NCBI GenBank assembly: GCA_963678705.1
Contig: OY783223.1
Span: 4,092,001 to 4,156,000, forward strand
Length of the DNA: 64,000 nt
From: Panorpa germanica
Lineage: Eukaryota > Arthropoda > Insecta > Mecoptera > Panorpidae
Reading direction: 5' to 3'
A model generated the notes under the pieces. That model worked only from the letters and a program-made list of their open reading frames with translations, was not told where the DNA came from and did not search any database. This document shows positions 1 to 11,477 of the stretch, piece by piece (within the stretch, counting starts at the first letter, position 1; each line of letters opens with the position of its first letter). Made by a program: the position numbers and the translations under genes.

Positions 1-226
1 AAATATTATATAAAAGAAAATGTTTCTCAGAAATTTGTTATCACTTTAGGGCAAGATGGTCTTAACGCAGTCTGTTTATCCAGAAGTGGTTATGATAACA
101 TATGAAGATGCCCACGCTTGCAACTAGATTGTCTTTAGGCAAAATTGTTAGCGTTGTCTCTTTTGTGCAAGTTCGTTATATCACTAAATCAAAAGTCTTT
201 TTTCTGACTATTTATTTTCTAAAATA
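1..226. other. AT-rich sequence, nothing recognised
   Basis: No open frame of note, RNA gene or repeat end was recognised. Bases 332-690, to the right of the neighbouring repeat fragment, are similarly featureless apart from a short C/G run at 533-547. Confidence 0.5.
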
Positions 227-331
227 TAGTGAGTTTTTAAAAAATAATTGAACATTTGAGGTTCTGGTAGTCAACTTTATCAATATATAGTACACTTTTA
301 TAGAAATTAAGACATAGGACACAAACCCATT
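227..331 (+). mobile_element. Family M MITE, right-end fragment
   Basis: This matches the last ~100 bases of the full copies at 32687 and 34692. It includes the phrases AACATTTGAGGTTCT and AAATTAAGACATAGGAC and the terminal ACAAACCC (one base off the usual ACAAGCCC), followed by ATT. The left part of the element is missing. Confidence 0.85.
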
Positions 332-689
332 ACCAATAGTGATGAATAGTGAAAGAACAACACTTCTTTAATAATTAAATATAAAAATAATTGCACTTTG
401 CTTAAAGTAAACGCAGAAAAATGAGAGAAACAATACATATTTTTGCAGAATCTCTCTGAATATTTGTTTAGGTTCTTAAAGCAATAAAGAGGATTAAAAT
501 TTTAATTAGTCTCGTATTTAAAATACAAATACCCCGTCCCAGGGGGGAAATAAAGATGAAAAAATGTAGATTGCCTTTTAGATTTGCATACGTACCAAGA
601 GGACAGAGTGCTTAAGAAGCAGGATACTTTTTATCATTTAATTTTATTTGTCTGTATACTCTGCATATAAGTAAGCTAAAGTAAGGTAC

Positions 690-930
690 AGGCCGTGAAT
701 GGAGAGAGAGGAAACAAGTATTGGAGGAAGGAGGAGAGACTTTGCAGGATAACTGGAGGAGGAGAGGTTGTAGCATAGTATGTGTAGTTGGGGAAGAATG
801 AAAGTGGAAGAAGTGTGTAGCTAGGAGGTAGGGAAGCAAGTAGATGAATGGTGTAAATAAAGAAGAAGGGAAGAGAGAAGGAGGAAACGGAGAGTGTTGA
901 ACAAAGGAAGGCAAGAACCGAAAGCGTATA
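690..930. repeat. GA-rich tract, possibly a decayed LINE 3' region
   Basis: A strongly purine-rich stretch with many GGAGAG, GAAGAAG and GGAGGA steps. It resembles the purine-rich 3' untranslated region of the R1/Jockey-like LINE tails at 21355 and 27612, but no diagnostic end (GCCGAAAGGC) is visible. The long minus-strand frame across it is a composition artefact rich in S, P, F and L. Confidence 0.35.
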
Positions 931-1083
931 TAAAATGAAGACAATAAAAGATACAGTAATACAGAGAAATATTTTAGATTTTCTTGTTTTGTTATTGTAA
1001 GGATTACTGGCAAGAAACTTATATAATTAAGATTAGTACTTTATAAAATTAATATTCACAAACATTATATTGAAAAATATATT

Positions 1084-1515
1084 GTGTTCTATTTCATTGG
1101 CTTTACAACCTCCTTACATTCATTTTACATTTCCATTACACATTTTTTAAATTCTCTTCTTCCTTTTCAAAGTTCGTCTTCTTTGTTATATTCCTGCACT
1201 GCCTCCTCCTACTTCCACTACCTATCTACTTTCTTCTTTTCTCTTGTAATCATCCCTCACGACTTCCTCTGCTTACAAAGTTTCTCCTCCAACCTTAACT
1301 CACTTTCCACTTTATCCTGACACCTATACTTAATGTGTTCTAGTTTTTTCTCTTCTTTCCCGCATATGCTGCATAATTTCTCTTCTACTGTTCCCTAATA
1401 CCTATTTCCTCTCTCTTTTTTCACCAGCCTGAATCTAGCAATCATTTTCACATCCTTTACCCGTTTGTTTTTCAGGTACCGTGGCAATCCATTAGTCTGT
1501 ATCTTGCATTATAAT
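1084..1515 (-). mobile_element. R1/Jockey-like LINE, ORF C-terminus and 3' end (decayed)
   Basis: On the minus strand the sequence reads ...ARFRLVKKERGNRY, then one in-frame stop, then LCSICGKEEKKLEHIKYRC. This is the CxxC...HxxxxC zinc-knuckle C-terminus of a non-LTR retrotransposon ORF2. It is clearly related to the copy at 27334 (RFRLGNEEKGNRYWESSEER, CRVCGAEDETLEHIKFEC). Downstream on the minus strand the purine-rich untranslated region ends near 1084 with TTGTAAAGCC, a degraded form of the hairpin seen in the sister copies. Truncated at the 5' side near 1515. Confidence 0.75.
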
Positions 1516-3560
1516 CTTCCTTCGTCCATCTTCCTCATTTAAAAATGTATAGATGTATATATATATATAGTAAAATATGTTTTAATAAGCTTAAGATTTA
1601 GCATATATCATAATCAGTTTTATTCTGAACATCGTAAAACCTTGTATTTTTATTAGGGTCCAGTATGCTAATCTTAGCAATAATAATGATCTTTTAAAAA
1701 CTTATATCTAATTGAATAATTGAATAGTTTAGTGAGATAGCAAACAAAATGGTTTTGATTAAGACTGTTACGTATATTTATTAAAAGAAACCTATACCTT
1801 TAATCGTAAGTTATCGCTTTAATTTCCTCTTCGTAATTTGTTTGGAAAACGAAGATTAGACGATCTACGGTCTGGCACACGAGCTGGAGTATCAGTAGAG
1901 GAAAATAAAATAGCGTCTCCTCAAGGGAATACTGTATTGGGCATTCAGACTACAGACTTTTGTTGGTATCCGTATTACAGAATAAGAACGAGCCACTTGA
2001 TCGATTTAACTCAATTATGATGCAGACAAATATATCTAATTTTCGATCGTTAGGATCTTATAAGGTTGCACGTGATAGATAGGGTAATTGCATTGTTTTG
2101 AAATAGAACGAATGAGAGGTCATTCCCATCTTGTTAGCATTTTAGTTTTTTAAGTATAAAGAATTCAAAATTATTATATTAAATTGTATAATTGTTATTA
2201 AAACAAAATAATAAATACGACTAACATTGTATCGTAAATTTTTACGGCTCTTGTAGTGTCTCCAACTCTCGAATTAATTAATTTTATTAAATATCCACAA
2301 ATTGACGGATACATATCTATTTAAAGTTTTCATTTTGTTTTACTGCGTTACATTCGGTTGTTATCCCAGTAGTTAATTACGTCACGAACTAAAAAGAATA
2401 TCATAAACAATGTAATTTAGTTTTCGTTTTGCACCCCGACACTATATTGAAACATTATGGGTCGACTCAACAGCTGCTATAGCTTTGACGTTTAATTCTG
2501 CATCTCTTTTACACTTCTCTTATTTAACTGTGATGGTAAAGGTAGTGGGGAAGAAGATTAGGAAGGAATGACTATTTAAATCGTCTATCTTCTATCTTCT
2601 ATAATAATGCGAATTAAATAAATGCAATTGGATATTTGTGGTATTGACAGCTGACTTTATCAATATACAGTGCAGTTTTATATAAATTCAGTTATGTTTG
2701 ACAATGTATACTGCACTACTGCATAATAAATATGTGATTATATTTGACATTTAACTAATTAAACGAAGTAACGACGAAGTAAACAAATAGGGTGCTATGA
2801 AATGAAACTGAAAGCATAGCGACCCCTTCTTCCACCACTGTGGCGCTATACCTTGAATTGATTCTACATTTTTAGCACAAAAAAAAGTTCAATAAATGAA
2901 TTTAATATTCTAACAGCAATTGTTCCGGTATGCCTGATCAAACTACTACACATTCAGCACATGAATATACTCCATTATGTACAGCTATATGTAGGATACG
3001 ATATAATACTTTAACAAAAGGGTATTGAAGTGAAAAATTGCCCGAGTATTTGCATATGAACAAAACCTAGTACATAAATAATAAGCTAGAGCTGTTTCCA
3101 TTTACCAACGACGTATATCTTTAGGCTCGGGATCGGACTCGTGCTCGGGCTAGGGCTAGATCTCGGGCATGAGGCATAAAACGAACACAAAAGACTACAG
3201 AGTCATCTGTATGGAAAAAGGAACACTTTATTATAGTTATATATTTATAAAAGCATCAAATATTTAAGTGAAACTGTAATATTTAGATAGTAGACAATAT
3301 TAAGTTCTTGTTATTTTATTATCGTCCTTCATATTGGGTAAAGTCTATCTGCACGTACGAGTATGTAAGAATATTTTCAGATAACTGCAAAGTTTGATGC
3401 ATTTTTAGGAAGCTCTAGTGTACTTGTAAGTTAAGATAAATGTACAATACGAACACCAATAAATTTATTTCATAACAAGAACTATATCGGTCTTTCTACA
3501 AGAGTGGTCATTTTATGGATGTTTCAACCAGAACAAGAGCGTTCAAATAATTTATCTTTC
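1516..3560. other. Mostly unrecognised AT-rich DNA
   Basis: The 60-codon frame at 1838-2020 (GTRAGVSVEENKIASPQGNT) vaguely recalls a reverse-transcriptase AGVPQGSVLG motif but is too weak to call. A short stretch at 2650-2692 (GCTGACTTTATCAATATACAG) looks like a decayed internal piece of family M. A repeated CTCGGGCT/AGGGCT run lies at 3124-3170. Nothing else was recognised. Confidence 0.4.
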
Positions 3561-3910
3561 ATTATTATTATTATATTATTATTAATTGTTCGCCTTTCGG
3601 CTTTACCTCAACTTGAAATTAAACTTAAACTATTCTAGACGTTTTTATTTCCAAAAGTACTTTCTGCTTCTTCTTCTCTTGACCCTCTTCCTTCATTTTT
3701 CCTAGTCTTCCTTCATTCTCACCGTTTCCTCACCTATTGTCTTCTTTGTATCCTCTCGGCAAACCGTTTCCTGCTTCTCCTTCATTATTGCCTGTATCTT
3801 CATCTATCACCTCTTACCTTCCTTGTCTCCTCTCGACCAAGCCCTCTATTATCTTTTTACTATCCTTCCTGCCTTCTATCTTCGTTTTCACTTCTCCACT
3901 TATGTCATAT
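3561..3910 (-). mobile_element. R1/Jockey-like LINE 3' tail
   Basis: Read on the minus strand this is a purine-rich 3' untranslated region followed by GTAAAGCCGAAAGGCGAAC and an (AAT)n tail (the plus strand shows ATTATTATT at 3561-3585). It matches the 3' ends at 27780-27945 and 21360-21710, including GAAGAAGAAGCAGAAAGTA before the hairpin. 5'-truncated and without coding sequence. The plus-strand frame across it is an antisense shadow. Confidence 0.8.
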
Positions 3911-3964
3911 AATTTATCTTTCATTTTTCGTCAATGGAATTATTTTTATTTTGTAGAAGGATAA

Positions 3965-5007
3965 AATATTTATATGTAGTTGGGTGAAGTGTTAAGATTA
4001 GTAGGTAAAATAATATATATTTAGGTATATATATTTCAGTAAGGAATATAGTGGAGAGATTGTGTTGTAGTAAAACAACACGTAAACGTTTACGTAAACG
4101 AACATCAGATGTCTTATGGTGGGGGTAACAGGAAGGATAATAAAATAATAGGCACATCTATCATTTTAAATTAGAATTATTAAGAGAATGAATGAATGAA
4201 CTATGAAGTAACAAAAATGAAAAACGTATTTTGTATTTTCCAAATAGGAAATAGGTTTGCAAAAGTTTTCAAATAAAATATAAAATTGTATACAGAGTCA
4301 AGATATATTCGTTGCAACGAAGTTAAAAGGTTAAGTTGAAGTTAATAATAGTTAGTATTGGTGCCCCCCCCCCACTTTGCGGGTAATTAAGGGATAAACT
4401 GTCACTATATATCACAAACAAATTTCAAATATTTCTAAAAATGATGCAAAGCAAAAAGCAGTAAAAGAGACGTAAGGGGAGATTCAACACTTTTCGAATA
4501 ACAATCAAAAAGTTATAGGTACGCCCCTGACTTCAACAAATATTTAATAAACCATTTAATTAAAATATGAATAATATTTTTATGAGCTATGAAATGCAAA
4601 GGGTGGGTTTTGAGTTGCGTTACATAAATCCTTGTTTAATGCATAAATTATGGGCCCTGACTTTGATAATACTGAATTTGTTAACAATAGGATGTAATTA
4701 ATCTTTAAAAGTCTAGAATTCGAATTAACACTAAGCTTTTACTAACTTTATTCTTCCCCTGATTCATAAACTTTACCTTCCCCCAACCCCCTCTTCTTCA
4801 CCATTCTCACTACAACCCTTCGTATTCCCATTGCGGTACCGTTTGTTACACGCCCGATTTTAGTATTTTAGTAATTAAACTTTGACCCCACCACTTTACG
4901 ATAAAATTCCTTGCTTTGTGTATGCTTTGTATACCAGATATTGTCATACTGTGAGTCGCGTGTTCTGCGAACAATGGTAAAGATGATACAGAGACTTGTT
5001 ACTTTAA
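3965..5007. other. Unrecognised; small palindrome and homopolymer
   Basis: Contains a perfect 14-base palindrome CGTAAACGTTTACG at about 4081-4094, followed by a further TAAACG, and a run of C at 4362-4372. A pyrimidine-rich patch is present at 4750-4830. No gene was recognised. Confidence 0.4.
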
Positions 5008-5043
5008 CCATGAAAGTTGACTATTGGAACCTCAAATGTACAA
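5008..5043 (-). mobile_element. Family M fragment used as an insertion target
   Basis: AAAGTTGACTATTGGAACCT and CAAATGTACAAT match the internal stretch AAAGTTGGTTACTAGAACCT / CAAATGTTCAATT found about 60 bases inside the complete copies. The fragment stops exactly at the left end of the next copy (5045), so the younger copy appears to have inserted into an older relative at its CAATT. Confidence 0.65.
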
Positions 5044-5044
5044 T

Positions 5045-5592
5045 GGGCTTGTGTCCTATGCCATAATTTCTATAAAAGTGTACTATATATTGATAAAGTT
5101 GGTTACTAGAACCTCAAATGTTCAATTATTTTTTAATAACTCCTTATATGTTAAGAGATATTAACAATTTAAAAAAGTCATTTTGTCTCTTTAATTATTA
5201 AAGGGATTCAACGTTGTACACATTCCAAATGCATGTAACATCACAATCCTTGAGTAAGGTTACCAACCTTACAGCTCATAAATCTCTGCTATATGTATTT
5301 ATATATCAAAATATCAAATATTATTTACAGCTATTTCGAGGAACACTCCAATTCCAATATTATGTCTGCCTTAGCAGGGTTAAATAAAATAAAAAAATTG
5401 ATTTGACTTGACTATTTGACTACCAACAGCTACAAAACATTACCACAGCACTGACCTACTCAACAAATAACTGACGTATAAATGCATTTCACGTCATACA
5501 ATTGGTCGACATCTCTAGCGCTAAACATACAATTCAAATTTTGAATTGCTATATCTCCGTGAACTTTTAAATATTTACAAAAATATAAACGT

Positions 5593-5597
<5 letters not shown>
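5045..5597 (-). mobile_element. Family M MITE, reverse orientation, right end lost
   Basis: Begins with the terminal GGGCTTGTGTCC, then CTATGCCATAATTTC, and follows the family sequence (TCATTTTGTCTCTTT, AAGGTTACCAACCTTA, CTGCCTTAGCAGGGTT, CTATATCTCCGTG) until the phrase near AAACGTCAA. There the rest of the element is replaced by a (TA)n microsatellite. Non-coding. Confidence 0.9.

Positions 5598-5657
<60 letters not shown>
5598..5657. repeat. (TA)n microsatellite
   Basis: About 60 bases of uninterrupted TA dinucleotide at the point where the family M copy breaks off. Confidence 0.97.
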
Positions 5658-5660
<3 letters not shown>

Positions 5661-7266
5661 TTATATAAACGAAAACAACACTTAAACATTTTTTGCATCT
5701 GAACTGAACTGTGAACCATTACACAATGTAAAAATCGTAATCGTAATAGTAATAGTTTTAGTTAAGATTAAGTAATAGTTTAACCTATCTTTTATGTAAT
5801 CTTTATGTAATATATAATCTTAAAATTAAATCTCTGTGATTTATCTAAAGTGAACCAAGTTCTTTCAATCTAAAACACAAAGAAAAGAAATATAAAATCA
5901 CTTTTGTAATGTCATAAGCAAACGAGATTTATCTAAGATATAAAATTGTTTCAGTGCCAAATTTATTCAAGATTTATGTAAGCTTTTATTGCAGCTACAT
6001 TGGCGTCAATTTTATCTACAGCTTTATTTTCACTTATTTTTAAAAAAGCTTCTCTTCGTGACCTGATTTTCTAACACTTAGTTTCTGTACTTCCTTTTTA
6101 GAAAATTTCATTTTAGTATATACAATAATAATAATATATTTTTCAATTTATTAGTTTTCTTTATTGGCTTAAGAATGAGTTTCGGTGAGGATGGTCACCT
6201 TGTCCTCGTTAGGTTTAAACTCTGTTGTAAGGCACTAAAAATGTTAATTAAATTTGGTTGAAGATTTTGTTCAGTGCATTCAGATGAATTACTATGTGAT
6301 AAACTTGACATCTTTTTATTTTGTACCAAGCTTCTTAATGTACCATGTCTCTATAAATTTATTTCAATCTTACTCCGAATCCACATTTAAAAAAAAAAAC
6401 ACCAAGCTAAGATTTATTTGCCAAGCATGGTAAATCCCATCTTATTTTAAATCTATGAAAAATGTGCCAAATCCTAACCATTAGAATAACGTATAGATAG
6501 CACAGAAACAAGATTTCAAGTATTTCAATACCAGGGATTGATAACCTTATAATCCGGTCAATTTAAACATAAAAATAGTGGTCAAACAAAAAAATTCTCA
6601 GAGAGCTAAATATTGGTGGAGAGCTAGGGTTTACCATTACAAATAAAGTTTTAAAAACCTAAATCGATTCTATGTGTGCTTCAAAAGTTATTCGGGGTCA
6701 AAGGTCAAAATTTGAGGTTTTTTTTTGATTTTTCTCGAAAACGGTGTGTTTTATCAAAAAAAAAACCTTAAACCAAAGTTGTAGATCTTAAAATTCTCTA
6801 CAAAAATGGTCCTCATAATTTTTTTCCTAAGAGTTACCATTCCTGAGATACCGCGATTCTAAGAGTCACATTATACATGATATGCATACATTTCCACGCC
6901 ACCTGTTATTTCAAATGTCTATCTTGACCGGGTTATTATTGATTATATTTATTACAAGAACATTATCAAGATCTGTATTATATTTCAAAATTCAGGGGAC
7001 CATGTCTGGTTCAAACTAATTCTGATAATCAGTATTCTACTACAATAATTCATTTTCAAAGTCAACAGAATTATTGTCTAAACTTTCAAAAAAGAACTGT
7101 ATAAATTTTACTCTAAAGCTTATTATAGAACAAGGAGTTAAAAAAAAAAAATCGGATGCAATGCATTTTCATAGAATTGTTTAACAAATTCAGACAAAAA
7201 TTCACCTTTATTAATAACCGGTTCTTAATGTTAATACGCATTTGCTAATTAAATTTGAAATACGTC
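5658..7266. other. Unrecognised AT-rich DNA; possible dispersed repeat at 6690-6870
   Basis: No gene recognised. The piece at 6690-6870 (GGGTCAAAGGTCAAA, CTCGAAAACGGTG, TTGTAGATCTTAAAATTC, AGAGTTACCATTCCTGAG) has the style of a dispersed insect repeat, but no second copy is present in this window, so this is only a suspicion. Confidence 0.35.
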
Positions 7267-8013
7267 TTTCTTTTTTAAATATTTATTTGAGTGCATCAAC
7301 CTTCGATAGTTATTAATACTAAAAACAATATATACATTGATAAACATTTGTAATACATAATATATATTCTACAAATATGAGTATGAATATTTAAAATACA
7401 GAGATTAAATAGCTTTCATTGATAAAGTCAAAAAGGTTTTTTAAGACTTTCTTTGCTTTTAAATATCTGGTTATATATTAACAATTTTGTCTTAGTGATG
7501 AGTACTTGGCGCGTTAGTACTTAGTAATAATATTCCACGTTTCAATCTGTTACAATAAGTATGAACAATAAGTATCCATGCTAAAATTGAAAATTAACCG
7601 AGATAAGAAATAGTCGTTCAGTGAGGACTATATCTCTGAATGACAATTAAAAACGTTGTGGTAGCTTTAACACACTATGTCTTTTTAGTCTTTTAAAGTC
7701 AGTATGTTTATCTAGTAAATTCACAGCTAGATAGTTTGGGTGATTGTTTAGTCGCTGCTGGTATCTTTGGATGAATTTGTTCATTTCTTCTTTCACAGTT
7801 TTAATGGCGAAGTCATGGTTGATGAATTTGTTGCTTATGAACCACGGGATATTCATAATAGTTCTTACTGCGTCCTTGACTGAAATCTTTCTAGTATTTC
7901 TATGAACGAATTGAAGAATAATATGCTTCTGTTATTGGAATATTACATTGTTCACATATTGGTTGTGTTCTCTTTTGAATAAGTAGGTATGAGTGAGATT
8001 TGTATGACCTAGC
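7267..8013 (-). mobile_element. LINE A 3' end, interrupted by a Jockey fragment
   Basis: On the minus strand, 8013-7906 reads GHTNLTHTYLFKRE followed (after a one-base slip) by PICEQCNIPITE. This is the zinc-knuckle region downstream of RNase H in I/R1-group non-LTR elements; compare GHTNLIHTYLLKREPQPICE at 40594. The element resumes at about 7512 with CCAAGTACTCATCAC, then ATATTTAAAAGCAAAG, and runs to the 3' end GTTGATGCACTCAAATAAAT plus an A-rich tail at 7267. The interruption (7513-7905) falls between TTCAAT and GC[T/G]CCAAGTACTC of the family sequence. Confidence 0.8.
7513..7905 (-). mobile_element. Jockey-clade LINE C-terminus nested in LINE A
   Basis: Minus strand 7860-7647 translates to IPWFISNKFINHDFAIKTVK, continuing through RYQQRLNNHPNYLAVNLLD and RLKRHSVLKLPQRF. 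This is the pattern of the extreme C-terminus of Jockey/X-element reverse-transcriptase proteins (the stretch 'PWFVxN...RRLKRxxPxDLPxRF', recalled from the family). The end near 7647 fits the natural stop region, and about 130 bases of 3' untranslated sequence follow. 5'-truncated; no clear target duplication was seen. It is younger than the LINE A copy it splits. Confidence 0.75.
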
Positions 8014-8624
8014 GTAATGAGTCTAGTAGTATATTAATACTTCCAGCATTCTATTTAGCTCGACCGGTAAGCCAATGAAATTATTATAAATAAATGGTAT
8101 TCAACAAATAGCGTTTCAAACCCCTGCAATAGACTATTGACACGATATTTCAACCCATTCACACCCTCTACAAACCACCCATCAATATTTTACTACGCAA
8201 CGATCCATTTCCGCTTCCAGTTGATAAATTAGTTCGTGTTTTTTTCGTGTATTCAAATCGTTTAACACAATTACAACACAAGATAATGAATTAACTTTAG
8301 TAATAATATATTAGTTTTTTTTTTTACTAGTTAAATGTAAAGTCAATATCGTTATAAAAACAAGCAGCCGTTCGGGACCTGGTTTTTGCTTTGTTATCAT
8401 CAACTACCCTTTAAAGAAGTAGATTCCGGGCCAGATTCCAGCGTATTTAGCATTCTGTTCACGCGAATAAGCTATAAATGATGAGCCGAAAGTATACCAA
8501 GAGAAACTTATGATTGGATAATTCACTGTACCACTTTTAACGGTACTTACTAAATTTTTGACATTTCTTTAAATGGTTTTGTGTTTTAATTTATTAGGAT
8601 GTATTGTTTTACAACGATCAACTA

Positions 8625-8745
8625 GAAAGAAATGAATTCGATTTTCGAAAAAATACGCGTATTCCATAGCAACATTGTGTCAAAATTTCAAGTCAATCGA
8701 CCGACAACTTTTCGAGTTTTGAGATCACAAACATACGCTGCTATT
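8625..8745 (+). repeat. Dispersed repeat, copy 1 of 2
   Basis: ACGATCAACTAGAAAGAAAT, GAATTCGATTTTCGAAAA, CATTGTGTCAAAATT, GTCAATCGACCGAC and ACTTTTCGAGTTTTG recur in the same order and strand at 45718-45828. The copies differ by small deletions. The 72-codon frame starting at 8632 lies in this repeat and is not considered a gene. Confidence 0.75.
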
Positions 8746-8749
8746 CTGT

Positions 8750-10282
8750 GTTACCATTTCATTTTTAACGGTCGATTTTATTTTTCTCTGTTCACAACTT
8801 ACATATATCTCTTTTACACTCTGTTGAATAAAATGACATCCCATATATAAATTATTATTCGACATGGCAAAACCCAATTAATGTTCCCCTCAGTTACCAT
8901 ATATATCTCTTAATTAACGATTAGATAGACTCCTAACAATAAGTCCAAAAACAACACGGAACTAGAATTGAAATAAATTTACATTTAAACTGTTACAATA
9001 TACTTGAAGCCAACTGGAACAACTGTGTCCTAAACCGAAACCGAAACCGTAATTCCGATCTGACATGCCATTTGCCATTGTATTGTTCAATTAAGCCCTG
9101 GATATATAGGTAAGACCGCAATGTATTGAACCCATCTTCTTCTTATCAGAAGTTGAACCACATAGTAAATCAATGATAGGACAACAGGGATGTTTCAGGA
9201 CAGTGAGAGGTTAGTGGGATTACTACGCGATGCACAGGGGTGGCCTTAGCCATTGCGAGTCCCCGGGTAGCAGATCTTTGCGAGGCCCGAAACAAAAACG
9301 AAAAAAAATAATATTTCCGCCACAAAAAAAATATTTTAATTTTAATTCTATCGCTAATTAATATATGTATATTTTTTGCGCCCCTAATGAACTTTGAACA
9401 AAAAGCAATCATTGGATTGGATTATATAAAGGGCATATTCTATTACCTGCAATATACTTATATAACTTATGACAAATTATATTCTAACAGATTTAAATTT
9501 CTTTTTTCACGATTATAAAAAATATCATTAAAATCGCCTTCAAAATTGATGTTAGAATAATCTTGACAATTGTAATCTGTCAACTGAGATGTCTGTCAAC
9601 TGGGGGTATATGTCATCTACCTAAATCACCCGTATCCTTCCCATCGTCCTAAAATGACCTCTGGCCAACTGTCAAAATGTCCAACGCATGGACATTACAT
9701 TAGTGTTGATATGTTTTTGTTGGCGTTGTAATGGTATGGAATGGATACTTTTTTAAGGCAGCAAAGCAGCAAATGTTACCTCGTGCCTCGTGCTACTAAA
9801 ATCCCAAATAGAGAGTTTCAATGTATTTACAAAACATGCTGAGTTAAATGAACAAAAGTGACTTCGATAATAACTTGTCTTTTGATTTCTTTGGTTTATT
9901 ATACTTCATACTAAATTTCGGATGGGTGATTGTCGGCACCCGTTTAGATTATGATAGGGAGGTGTGTGTATTGCCGCTGACATTGCATCCCTCGTGCCAA
10001 TAGTGAACAGTGTTCGGTTCACTTCCTTACTTCATTTTCCTTTCAGACAAACACATTTCAGTGATCATATTAGTTTGGGATGTTTCTTCTTCAGTTACGT
10101 ATCTTAACTTTCATCTTCCTCGTACACGTGCAGATGCAATTTCTGCACAAACTCTGCGAGTTTAGGGTCTATAAAGACTGGCATCGTACACCTCTAGGAG
10201 TGGAGGAAATCAACCATGATTTACTGTACGCAGTGTAGTAATATCGCAACATGAATAATGAAACCCATTTGATTTTTAGATA
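8750..10282. other. Unrecognised DNA with a hAT-like GC-rich end
   Basis: The only distinctive piece is 9231-9292, beginning CACAGGGGTGGCCTTAGCC and continuing ATTGCGAGTCCCCGGG, AGATCTTTGCGAGGCCC. It recurs at 36155-36232 (GGAGCGGCCTTAGCCATTGC). A CAGGGGYGGC start is typical of hAT terminal repeats, but no matching opposite end was found. The rest of the interval shows nothing recognisable. Confidence 0.4.
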
Positions 10283-10363
10283 ATAGCAATCTTCAAACAA
10301 TAACTGTCAAAATTTCATGACATTGAGAGCATTAGTTTACGAGCTACAGTAGTTTTAGTGACG
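10283..10363 (-). repeat. Dispersed repeat, copy 1 of 2
   Basis: On the minus strand: GTCACTAAAACTACTGTAGC, TCGTAAACTAATGCTCTC, AATGTCATGAAATTTTGACA. The same order of phrases is at 58013-58092 on the plus strand (CACTAAAACCACTGTATTTC, GTAAACTAATGGTCGAAACG, TCATGAAATTTTAACA). Element type unknown. Confidence 0.65.
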
Positions 10364-10853
10364 CTACTTTTCTAATTTAAAACAATGAAAACATACTGGG
10401 TCCGAATAACACTTGTTTATTGTAATCATAACTCGCATTGTAAGAATTAGCACTGTTGAAACCCGTGTTATATGGGGTTCTGCATCTGCATTTCTCTGTT
10501 GGCTTTCGTTTACTCTGCAATGATAAATATTTACTGGTTGTTGCATTCAGACAAAAGGAATATCATATTATGCAGTTCATCACTACGAAACTATTTGCTT
10601 TTGTTTCAAATGTTGAATAAAACCAATATGGGATCAAACAGAATAGTATCAACGGTTTTACTTCTCTCTCGCTCTCTCGTTCTCACTCCCTTTAGTTCAA
10701 TTGTGCCACAGATGCGAACTATGACTTTGTCAATTTGTTTTGTAACCATTTTATACAGCTTGGAAAATACACAAGTGGAAAATGGCATACACATATCGAT
10801 TCAACGATATTTGATAAATATAGTTTTCATAACTTTTGCAGAGTACCATCATG

Positions 10854-11477
10854 ATCCTCATTTTTCAGTGGTCGATTTTTCAATTGTTAATTGAAATTGA
10901 TGTTAATAAATGTGTATTGGCGTGTCTATTTTATTAAATATCTAAATGTTGACGGAGATAAAGCAATTATAGTTTGAATTGTAGTTTTAGCGGTAGAAAT
11001 GGTCGGCCATATTTGTATGACGTGAAATGCATTTTAACGTCAGTTATTTGTTGAGTAGGTCAGTACAGTGGTAATGTTTTGTAGCTGTTGGTAGTCAAAT
11101 AATCAAGTCAAGTCAAAGAATAATAAGTTTTTATTTTATTTAACCCTGTTACGGCAAACATAATATTGGAATTTTATTGTTCCTTGAAATAGCTGTAAAT
11201 AATATTTGATATTTTGATATATAAATACATATAGCAGAGATTTATGAGCTGTAAGGCTGGTAACCTTACACAAGGATTGTGATGTCACATTCACTTGGAT
11301 TGTGTACACCGTTGAATCCCTTTAATAATTGAAGGAAAAAAATGACTTTTTTAATTGTTAATATCTCCTGAAATATAAGAAGTTATTAAACAAACAATTA
11401 GACATTTGAGGTTCTAGTAACCTACTTTATCTATATATAGTACACTTTTATAGAAATTAAGACATAGGACACAAGCC
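10854..11477 (+). mobile_element. Family M MITE, nearly full length
   Basis: Starts inside the left terminal repeat at ATCCTCATTTTTCAGTGGTC (the outermost GGGCTTGTG is replaced by unrelated bases) and ends GACATAGGACACAAGCC at 11477. The two outermost positions of both ends are eroded, so no target duplication can be read. Many small differences from the 34692 copy suggest one of the older insertions. Confidence 0.9.

Noticed and set aside
1838-2020. Possible reverse-transcriptase motif (GTRAGV...SPQGNTVLG)
   Set aside because: Only one loose resemblance to AGVPQGSVLG, with extra residues in the middle and nothing around it that looks like a LINE.
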